From Leifsonia sp. SCN 70-46 (lineage in GTDB: Bacteria; Actinomycetota; Actinomycetes; Actinomycetales; Microbacteriaceae), in contig MEFY01000002.1 in assembly GCA_001725325.1 (NCBI GenBank), positions 809,559-873,558 on the forward strand: a DNA stretch of 64,000 nt, written 5' to 3'. Below are positions 25,732 to 32,505 of the stretch, one piece after another. Position 1 is the first letter of the stretch. Every line of letters begins with the position of its first letter. The translations under genes were made by a program, and so were the position numbers. The notes beneath the pieces are model-generated. The model was not told the origin of the DNA. It searched no databases and worked only from the letters and a program-made list of their open reading frames with translations.

Positions 25732-26490
25732 ATGGACTGGTCGATACAGGAGGTCGCGCGGCTCGCGAGCACGACGTCGCGCACCCTGCGGCACTACGGC
25801 GACGTGGGCCTGCTCGCCCCGAGCAGGGTCGGGGCCAACGGCTACCGCTACTACGACGGCGCCGCGCTCGTGCGGCTGCAGCGCATCCTCATGCTGCGCG
25901 ACCTCGGTCTGGGCATCCCCGCCATCGCCGAGGTGCTCGACGGGCAGCGCGACGACGCCGAGGCGCTCGAGGGCCACCTGCACTGGCTGCAGGAGGAGAG
26001 GAGCAGGATCGACCGGCAGATCGAGTCGGTCCAGACGACGATCACGACGCTGAGAGGGGGTGAACAACTGATGGCAGAAGAGATGTTCAAGGGCTTCGAC
26101 CACACCGAGTACAAGGATGAGGTCGAGCAGCGCTGGGGCAAGCAGGCCTACGCCGACAGCGACCGCTGGTGGCGCACGATGACCGCCGACGAGCGGGCAG
26201 CGTGGAAGAGCCGCATGGCCGAGATCGGGTTCGACTGGATCGAGGCGGCCGACCGCGGCATCGACCCCGCGGGCGACGAGGCGCAGGCCCTGGCCAAGCG
26301 CCACGCGGACTGGGTCAGCGCGATCCCCGGCACGCCGGGCTACGGCACCGGCGCTCCGGTCAAGGAGTACCTGGTGGGGCTCGGCGAGACCTACGTGAGC
26401 GACGGGCGCTTCACCGCCAACTACGGCGGCATCGAGGGGGCGACGTTCGTGCGCGACGCGTTGCGCGTCTACGCCGACCGCAACCTCTAG
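25732..26490 (+). CDS. MerR-family regulator with TipAS domain
   Basis: A 252-residue TipA-like regulator. The MerR DNA-binding part (about 3-72) reads WSIQEVARLASTTSRTLRHYGDVGLLAPSRVGANGYRYY, followed by a coiled coil (about 80-110). The C-terminal TipAS domain (about 118-250) has QRWGKQAYADSDRWWRTM and ends GGIEGATFVRDALRVYADRNL. In Streptomyces TipAL binds thiopeptide antibiotics and activates its own promoter. The ligand here is unknown, and the Cys that traps thiostrepton is not evident. The ATG at 25732 fits the leaderless promoter. Its stop shares CTAG (26487-26490) with a convergent 36-codon gene. Confidence 0.92.
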   Translation: MDWSIQEVARLASTTSRTLRHYGDVGLLAPSRVGANGYRYYDGAALVRLQRILMLRDLGLGIPAIAEVLDGQRDDAEALEGHLHWLQEERSRIDRQIESVQTTITTLRGGEQLMAEEMFKGFDHTEYKDEVEQRWGKQAYADSDRWWRTMTADERAAWKSRMAEIGFDWIEAADRGIDPAGDEAQALAKRHADWVSAIPGTPGYGTGAPVKEYLVGLGETYVSDGRFTANYGGIEGATFVRDALRVYADRNL

Positions 26491-26597
26491 CGGCCGAAGC
26501 GCGTCGGGACCCTGCGGTAGCCGTCGGTCGCGACGGCCCGCAGGGTCGCGGCGATCCCCACGATCGCCGCGACCGCGAGCAGCGCGATGACGACCAT
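26487..26597 (-). CDS. 36-aa single-pass membrane peptide
   Basis: A very short gene with one hydrophobic helix, MVVIALLAVAAIVGIAATLRAVA, and a basic tail DGYRRVPTR. The ATG shares one base with the stop of the upstream YczE-like gene (TGATG), so it would be translated by reinitiation. Its TAG overlaps the convergent MerR stop through CTAG, an arrangement seen five other times here between clear genes. Short actinobacterial membrane proteins with a similar DGYRRVPTR ending exist as I recall. The function is unknown. Confidence 0.65.
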   Translation of the reverse strand: MVVIALLAVAAIVGIAATLRAVATDGYRRVPTRFGR

Positions 26598-27229
26598 CAC
26601 GCCGGCACCTCGTCGAGCTCGGGCTCGACCCGCCTGGCCTCCGGAACCCGCAGGAGCGGCAGGGTCACGTTGACGAGCGGGCCGATGAGCAGGGCGAAGG
26701 CGAGGGTGCCGAGGCCGACGTTGCCGCCGAGCAGCCAGCCGATGCTCAGCACGATGACCTCGATCGAGGTGCGCACTACCCAGATGGGCCAGCCCGTGCG
26801 GCGGTGGATGCCCGTCATGAGCCCGTCGCGCGGACCGGGACCGAAGCGCGCTCCGATGTACAGCCCCGTCGCGACCGCGAGGGCGAGCAGGCCGCCGACG
26901 AGCAGCAGGATGCGCGGCACGAGGTCCGTCACCTCGGGCAGGATCCACAGGCCCACCTCGATGCTCGGGCCGATGAGCAGCACGTTCGCGACGGTGCCGA
27001 TGCCGGGCTTCTGGCGGATCGGGATCCACAGCAGCAGCACCACCACCCCGATGAGGTTGGTGACGACGGCGTAGTTGAGGCCCGTGTGGAGCACGGTGCC
27101 CTGGCTGAGCACATCCCACGGCGAGATGCCGAGGGCGGCGCGGATCATCATGGAGATCGCGAAGCCGTAGAGGAAGAGTCCGACGAGCAGCTGGACCACC
27201 CGGCGCGTCATGGTCAGTGCGGGAGACAT
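26597..27229 (-). CDS. YczE/YitT-type integral membrane protein
   Basis: A 210-residue protein with about five to six hydrophobic helices. Characteristic of the YczE family are VGLFLYGFAISMMIRAALGISPWDVLSQG at the start, GIGTVANVLLIGPSIEV and GARFGPGPRDGLMTGIHRRTGW. Its biochemical function is unknown. The ATG at 27229 is the most plausible start; another ATG six codons later is possible, and no clear ribosome site separates them. It is divergent from a MocR-type regulator with CCAATT palindromes between, the usual genomic pair for this family, so the regulator probably controls it. Confidence 0.88.
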   Translation of the reverse strand: MSPALTMTRRVVQLLVGLFLYGFAISMMIRAALGISPWDVLSQGTVLHTGLNYAVVTNLIGVVVLLLWIPIRQKPGIGTVANVLLIGPSIEVGLWILPEVTDLVPRILLLVGGLLALAVATGLYIGARFGPGPRDGLMTGIHRRTGWPIWVVRTSIEVIVLSIGWLLGGNVGLGTLAFALLIGPLVNVTLPLLRVPEARRVEPELDEVPA

Positions 27230-27236
27230 GATGCAA

Positions 27237-27283
27237 TCCAATTCCGCAATTGGACTGGGAGCAAGATGCCAATTCGGCTATTG
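27237..27283. promoter_or_regulatory. MocR operator candidates between yczE-like and mocR genes
   Basis: TCCAATTCCGCAATTGGA at 27237-27254 is a palindrome with 7-bp arms and a four-base centre. A related imperfect site, GCCAATTCGGCTATTG, lies at 27268-27283 and overlaps the TATTGT -10 box (27279-27284) of the regulator gene. A further CCAATTGG is found at 27311-27318 inside the regulator's first codons. The common half-site CCAATT suggests binding by the divergent MocR protein. Confidence 0.65.
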
Positions 27284-27290
27284 TGGCGGG

Positions 27291-28706
27291 ATGAGCTCCC
27301 TTTCCGCGCGCCAATTGGCCATCCTGCTCGTCGGTTGGCGTGACAGCGGCGTGGCCTATGCGGCTCTCGCGGACCGCATCCGGCTCCTCATCCTCGACGG
27401 GCGCGTGGCCTCGGCCACACGCCTGCCCGCCGAGCGCGAGCTCGCCGCCCAGCTCGAGGTGAGCCGCACGACCGTCACGGCCGCCTACGCGGAGCTGCGC
27501 GAGGCCGGCTACCTCATGAGCGTGCGCGGCTCGGGCAGCATCGCGCAGCTGCCGTTCCGGGCGCCGACGACGCTCGAGTCGACGCCCGGCTACCTGGACT
27601 TCAGCAAGGCGACGATGCCCGCCATCCCCGGAGTGGTCGCGGCGGCCCAGGAGGCGGCGCTGCAGCTGCCCGCCTACCTCGGGGAGTCCGGATTCGACCC
27701 CGTGGGCATCCCCGTGCTGCGCGAGGCGCTCGCCGACCGCTACACGGCGCGCGGCCTGCCCACCTCGCCCGACCAGATCATGGTGACGATCGGCGCCCAG
27801 CACGCCATCGCGCTCATCGCCCGCACGATCATGGCCCGCGGCGATCGGGCCCTCATCGAGAACCCCACCTACCCCCACGCGCTCGACGCGCTCAAGGCCG
27901 CGGGCGCGCGCATCGCGCCCGTGAGCGTCACCTCCGAGGGCGGCTGGGACGAGGATGCCCTCGAGCAGGTCATCCAGCGCACGAGCCCCTCGCTCGGCTA
28001 CCTCATGCCCGACAACCACAACCCCACGGGCGCCTCCATGCCCGAGGAGCTGCGCGAGCGCGTGCTCGGCCTCGCGGCGCGGGCGGGCACCACGCTCGTC
28101 GCCGACGAGACGATGGGCGAGCTGCACCTCGACGGGACGCCCGACCCGCTGCCCTTCGCGGCGCACGGCAGCGCCATCCTCATCGGCTCCGTCGGAAAGA
28201 GCGTGTGGGGCGGCGTGCGCATCGGGTGGATCCGGGCCGACCGCACAGTCATCCAGCGGCTCATCAGGGCGCGCGCCTCGGGCGACCTCGGCACGCCGTA
28301 CCTCGAGCAGCTCATCGTGACCAACCTGCTGCGCGACTACGACGCGATCCTGGAGTCCCGCCGGTCGTACCTGCGCGCGGGCCGCGACCGGCTCGAGCGA
28401 CTGCTCGCCGCCCGCCTGCCCGAGTGGCACGTGCCCCACGTGCGCGGCGGCATCACGGCGTGGGTCAACCTCGGGCATCCCGTGAGCTCGCAGCTCGCCA
28501 TCGCGGCGCGCAACGAGGGCCTCATCATCGCCGCCGGGCCGCGCTTCGGCGTCGACGGGGCGTTCGAGCGCTTCCTGCGCATCCCGTTCTCGTACTCGGC
28601 CGACGAGACCGAGCGCGGCGTCGACGCGCTCGCCCGGGCGTGGGCCGCGGTGGGCCGCCACCCCCTCCCGGAGACGAGCGCAGACCTCGCGGCATCGGTC
28701 GTGTAA
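27291..28706 (+). CDS. MocR-type (GntR-aminotransferase) transcriptional regulator
   Basis: A 471-residue fusion. The N-terminal GntR winged helix (about 20-90) has LADRIRLLILDGRVASATRLPAERELAAQLEVSRTTVTAAY. The C-terminal part (about 105-460) is a fold-type I aminotransferase-like domain with YLMPDNHNPTGASMP, LVADETMGELHLDG and the PLP lysine segment IGSVGKSVWGGVRIGW. PLP or a derivative probably acts as effector. The ATG at 27291 follows TATTGT by six bases. Since MocR proteins commonly sit beside a yczE-like gene, it probably regulates the divergent membrane protein and itself. Confidence 0.93.
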   Translation: MSSLSARQLAILLVGWRDSGVAYAALADRIRLLILDGRVASATRLPAERELAAQLEVSRTTVTAAYAELREAGYLMSVRGSGSIAQLPFRAPTTLESTPGYLDFSKATMPAIPGVVAAAQEAALQLPAYLGESGFDPVGIPVLREALADRYTARGLPTSPDQIMVTIGAQHAIALIARTIMARGDRALIENPTYPHALDALKAAGARIAPVSVTSEGGWDEDALEQVIQRTSPSLGYLMPDNHNPTGASMPEELRERVLGLAARAGTTLVADETMGELHLDGTPDPLPFAAHGSAILIGSVGKSVWGGVRIGWIRADRTVIQRLIRARASGDLGTPYLEQLIVTNLLRDYDAILESRRSYLRAGRDRLERLLAARLPEWHVPHVRGGITAWVNLGHPVSSQLAIAARNEGLIIAAGPRFGVDGAFERFLRIPFSYSADETERGVDALARAWAAVGRHPLPETSADLAASVV

Positions 28707-28756
28707 CTAATCCTCCGGTAGTACGTGCCCCCGAGCGGGCACGGAGATACTGGAGC

Positions 28757-31700
28757 GTGCACCTTTTCTCGGTATTCAGCCTCCGCAACCGCGCGCTCAT
28801 CGCCCTCGTGACCATCGTCATCGGGGTGTTCGGGGGCATCTCGCTCACGACGCTCAAGCAGGAGCTCATCCCGTCGCTGAGCCTGCCGCAGATCTTCATC
28901 ATCACGAGCTACCCGGGCGCCTCGCCCGCCGTGGTCGAGAAGGATGTCTCGACCCCCATCGAGTCCGCGATCCAGGGCGTCGCCGGCCTCGACTCCACGA
29001 CCGCGACCTCGAGCGCGAACGTCTCGAGCGTGACCGCCGCCTTCGAGTACGGCACGAACATCGCGACGGCCGAGCAGAAGGTGCAGCTCGCGATCAACCG
29101 CATCCAGGGCCTGCCCGACAGCGCGGACACCCAGGTGCTCACCTTCAACTTCTCCGACCTTCCGGTCATCCAGATCGCCGTGTCGAGCGACATGAACTCC
29201 GACGACCTCTCGGCGAAGCTCGAGAGCTCGACGATCGTGGAGCTCAAGAAGCTCGACGACGTGAGCGATGTGAGCCTGCTCGGCACCACGGCGCAGCGCG
29301 TCGTCATCACCCCGGACCCTGCGAAGCTCTTCGCGAACGGCCTCAGCAACCAGGCGATCCGCGACGCCCTCGACGACAACGGCGTGCTGCTGCCCGCCGG
29401 CCAGATCACCGAGGACGACAAGACCCTCACCGTGCAGGCCGGCACGCGCATCACGTCGTCCGACGAGATCGCGGCCCTCCCGCTCATCGGCGGGAGCTCC
29501 GGCTCGCTGCTCACGATCGCCGACGTCGCGACCGTCGCCGTCGTCGACGACCCCGTGACGGGCATCTCGCGCGTCAACGGCGAGCCCGCCCTCACGATCG
29601 CCATCACGAAGACGCCCGCGGGCAACACCGTCGCCGTCTCGCAGGAGGTGCGCGACCTCATCCCCGAGCTCGAGAAGGCGCTCGGCGAGAACACCAAGTT
29701 CACGCTCGCCTTCGACCAGGCGCCGTTCATCGAGGAGTCGATCAACTCCCTCGCGACCGAGGGCCTCCTGGGCCTCGTGTTCGCCGTGATCGTGATCCTG
29801 CTGTTCCTGCTCTCCGTGCGCTCGACCCTCGTGACCGCCATCTCGATCCCCGCGTCGGTGCTCATCACGTTCATCGGCATGCAGGCCGCGGGCTACACGC
29901 TCAACATCATCACCCTCGGCGCCCTCACGATCGCGATCGGACGCGTCGTCGACGACTCCATCGTCGTGATCGAGAACATCAAGCGGCACCTCACCCTCGG
30001 CGAGGAGAAGCTGCCCGCCATCCTCTCCGCGGTCAAGGAGGTCGCGGGTGCCGTCACGGCGTCGACCGCCACGACCGTCGCCGTGTTCCTGCCCATCGCG
30101 CTCGTGGGCGACATCACGGGCGAGCTGTTCCGGCCCTTCGCGCTCACGGTCACGATCGCGCTCGCCGCATCCCTCTTCGTCTCGCTCACTATCGTGCCCG
30201 TGCTCGCGTACTGGTTCCTCGGCAACAAGACCGTGCACAAGCACGAGGGCGCGGGAGACATCGACGAGAAGCCGTCGCGCCTGCAGAGGGGCTACCTGCC
30301 CGTCATCACCTGGACCCTCAAGCGGCCCGTCGCGGTCATCCTCGCGGCGATCCTGCTGCTCGGCGGCACCGTCGCGCTCGTGCCGTTCATGAAGACGAAC
30401 TTCATCGGCGACAGCGGCCAGAACACGCTCACCGTGTCGCAGAAGCTCCCGCTGGGCGCCTCCCTCGAGGCGCGCGACGACGCGGCCAAGAAGGTCGAGG
30501 CCGCCCTGCTCGACGTGCCCGGTGTCGAGACCGTGCAGCTCTCCATCGGGTCGAGCGGCAGCTCGCTGCGTGCCGCCTTCACGGGCGGGGGCGCCTCCAC
30601 GTTCTCGCTCACGACCGACCCCGACGTCGACCAGGTCGTACTGCAGGACGACGTGCGCGCGGCCGTGGCCAAGATCGACGGCGCGGGAGAGGTCACCCTC
30701 CAGGCCGCCGGCAGCGGGTTCGCGTCGTCGAACATCGCCGTCAACATCACCGCGACGAGCGAGAAGGAGCTGCAGGACGCCTCCGACCGCGTGCTCGCGG
30801 CCGTGAAGAAGCTCGACGTGGTCGCCGAGGCCACGAGCAACCTCTCCGCCGACCTGCCGTTCATCGCCATCACCGTCGACCGCGACAAGGCGGCCGAGGC
30901 CGGCCTGAGCGAGATCGCGGTGGGCGGCATCGTCACGGCGGCGATGAACCCGAGCGCCGTCGGATCCGTCGTCATCGACGAGAAGACGCTCTCGATCTAC
31001 ATCACCAACGACAGCGCCCCCACCACGATCCAGGAGCTCAAGGACTTCACGATCCCGACCGCGACCGGCCCCCAGCCGCTCTCGAACATCGCGACCGTGG
31101 AGCAGCAGAACGGACCCGCGAGCATCACGACCATCAAGGGCACGCGCTCCGCGACGGTCACGGTCACGCCCGGCAGCGACAACGTCGGCACGGCGTCGCT
31201 CGAGGTGCAGCAGGCGGTCGACAAGGCCGACCTGCCCGCGGGCGCGACGGCCTCGCTCGGCGGCGTCACCGCGCAGCAGGGCGACGCGTTCTCGCAGCTC
31301 GGCCTCGCGCTTCTCGTGGCGATCCTCATCGTGTACGTCGTGATGGTCGCGACGTTCAAGAGCCTGCGCCAGCCGCTGCTGCTGCTCGTCTCGGTGCCGT
31401 TCGCCGCGACCGGCGCCATCGCGCTGCAGGTGATCTCGGGCATCCCGCTCGGCGTCGCCTCGCTCATCGGCGTGCTCATGCTCATCGGCATCGTGGTCAC
31501 GAACGCGATCGTGCTCGTCGACCTCATCAACCAGTACCGGGCGGGCGGGATGCCCGTGAAGGACGCGATCGTGCACGGCGCCTCGCGGCGACTGCGGCCC
31601 ATCCTCATGACGGCGACGGCGACGATCTTCGCGCTCCTGCCGCTCGGCATCGGGCTCACGGGGCACGGCGGCTTCATCTCGCAGCCGCTCGCCATCATCG

Positions 31701-31819
31701 TCATCGGCGGGCTCGTGTCGTCCACGCTGCTCACGCTCGTGGTGCTGCCCGTGCTCTACTACCTCGTCGAGGGCGCCAAGGAGCGCCGGGAGGCCAAGCG
31801 CGCGGCGGTCGTGGGCTAG
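28757..31819 (+). CDS. RND-family efflux permease
   Basis: A 1020-residue transporter of the AcrB/SwrC type. The first helix is RNRALIALVTIVIGVFGGISL, then the porter domain with SYPGASPAVVEKDVSTPIESAIQGV. The TM4 proton-relay aspartates are in GRVVDDSIVVIENIKRH, and the repeat half ends with GIVVTNAIVLVDLINQYR and ASRRLRPILMT. Two large extracytoplasmic loops (about 35-330 and 560-850) are present. No membrane-fusion or outer-membrane gene accompanies it, as usual in Gram-positives, where it may act alone. The GTG follows GATACT (28746-28751) by five bases. The substrate is unknown. The stop shares CTAG with the convergent GNAT gene. Confidence 0.93.
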   Translation: MHLFSVFSLRNRALIALVTIVIGVFGGISLTTLKQELIPSLSLPQIFIITSYPGASPAVVEKDVSTPIESAIQGVAGLDSTTATSSANVSSVTAAFEYGTNIATAEQKVQLAINRIQGLPDSADTQVLTFNFSDLPVIQIAVSSDMNSDDLSAKLESSTIVELKKLDDVSDVSLLGTTAQRVVITPDPAKLFANGLSNQAIRDALDDNGVLLPAGQITEDDKTLTVQAGTRITSSDEIAALPLIGGSSGSLLTIADVATVAVVDDPVTGISRVNGEPALTIAITKTPAGNTVAVSQEVRDLIPELEKALGENTKFTLAFDQAPFIEESINSLATEGLLGLVFAVIVILLFLLSVRSTLVTAISIPASVLITFIGMQAAGYTLNIITLGALTIAIGRVVDDSIVVIENIKRHLTLGEEKLPAILSAVKEVAGAVTASTATTVAVFLPIALVGDITGELFRPFALTVTIALAASLFVSLTIVPVLAYWFLGNKTVHKHEGAGDIDEKPSRLQRGYLPVITWTLKRPVAVILAAILLLGGTVALVPFMKTNFIGDSGQNTLTVSQKLPLGASLEARDDAAKKVEAALLDVPGVETVQLSIGSSGSSLRAAFTGGGASTFSLTTDPDVDQVVLQDDVRAAVAKIDGAGEVTLQAAGSGFASSNIAVNITATSEKELQDASDRVLAAVKKLDVVAEATSNLSADLPFIAITVDRDKAAEAGLSEIAVGGIVTAAMNPSAVGSVVIDEKTLSIYITNDSAPTTIQELKDFTIPTATGPQPLSNIATVEQQNGPASITTIKGTRSATVTVTPGSDNVGTASLEVQQAVDKADLPAGATASLGGVTAQQGDAFSQLGLALLVAILIVYVVMVATFKSLRQPLLLLVSVPFAATGAIALQVISGIPLGVASLIGVLMLIGIVVTNAIVLVDLINQYRAGGMPVKDAIVHGASRRLRPILMTATATIFALLPLGIGLTGHGGFISQPLAIIVIGGLVSSTLLTLVVLPVLYYLVEGAKERREAKRAAVVG

Positions 31820-32262
31820 AGCGCGAGCTCCATGCACACGCTCGAGGCCGAGCCGACGTACTCGCCGAAGGCGGGGATGCGCCGATAGCCGCGCCGCTCG
31901 TAGAGGGCGAGCGCGGCGTCGGAGCGGTCGCCGGTCTCGAGCCGGATGATCCGCACGCCCGCCGAGCGCGCGTGGGCGTCGAGCGCGTCGAGCAGGGCGC
32001 CTGCAAGGCCCTGGCCGCGGGCATCCTCGCTCACGAACATGCGCTTGAGCTCGGCGTAGCCGTCGTGCTCCACGAGGGCCGCCATGCCGAGCGCCCGCCC
32101 GTCGGTGCGGGCCACGAAGACCGTGACCCCCGGCTTCTCGAGGGCCTCGAGCGGCAGGATGAAGTTCTCCTCGGCCGGGTACAGCGCCTCGGCGAACTGC
32201 TCGCCCGCGCGCAGCAGCTCGGCGATGCCGGGCTCTCGTGGGGACTCGATAGCGATACTCAC
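31816..32262 (-). CDS. GNAT-family N-acetyltransferase
   Basis: A 148-residue acetyltransferase. The GNAT core is complete: VFVARTDGRALGMAALVEHDGYAELKRMFVSEDARGQGLAGALLDAL contains the acetyl-CoA loop (R-G-Q-G-L-A), and ALYERRGYRRIPAFGEY is motif B. The acceptor is unknown. The GTG at 32262 is preferred to an upstream ATG at 32382, because the longer form would read through the divergent promoter and leader of the helicase gene and add 40 residues without family similarity. The stop shares CTAG (31816-31819) with the RND gene. Confidence 0.9.
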   Translation of the reverse strand: MSIAIESPREPGIAELLRAGEQFAEALYPAEENFILPLEALEKPGVTVFVARTDGRALGMAALVEHDGYAELKRMFVSEDARGQGLAGALLDALDAHARSAGVRIIRLETGDRSDAALALYERRGYRRIPAFGEYVGSASSVCMELAL

Positions 32263-32303
32263 GCGACCATTCTCTAGTGCAAACGTCGCAGATCGACTAA
32301 CGT

Positions 32304-32505
32304 AGGAAGGTCGGCTCAAGACAGTGGGTTCTCCCACAAGGGGTTTGTAAGTCTTGCGGGCCGTTGTGTTTGCTCCAAACACATCACACGAATGTATGTG
32401 ACGGCCTCGGTCAAAGACTGCCCGGGTTCCAGTAGTGCGTGTACCAGGCGCCTACCTTCATGCGCTCTGTGCATTTCATCGAATACAGAGACCCCGGAAA
32501 GCATC
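32304..32505 (+). ncRNA. structured 5' leader of the DEAD-box helicase mRNA
   Basis: About 200 bases, less GC-rich than the surroundings, between a possible -10 box TAACGT (32298-32303) and the helicase ATG. Visible hairpins: an outer stem CAAGAC (32317-32322)/GTCTTG (32351-32356) enclosing GTGGG-TTCT-CCCAC (32324-32337); TGTGTTTG-CTC-CAAACACA (32365-32383); and CTCTGT (32465-32470)/ACAGAG (32485-32490) just before the ribosome site. Long structured leaders on cold-shock helicase mRNAs are known in other bacteria; a regulatory role here is inference. Confidence 0.55.

Noticed and set aside
28337-31837. Minus-strand open frame of more than 1100 codons opposite the RND exporter
   Set aside because: Shadow frame; composition is dominated by Arg, Asp and His runs and it covers a well-defined transporter.
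31816-32382. GNAT protein with a 40-residue N-terminal extension
   Set aside because: It would run through the divergent promoter region and adds sequence without relation to the GNAT fold.
32392-32505. In-frame ATG extension of the helicase by 38 residues
   Set aside because: The region forms hairpins and has no similarity to helicase N-termini, and the ATG at 32506 has a ribosome site.
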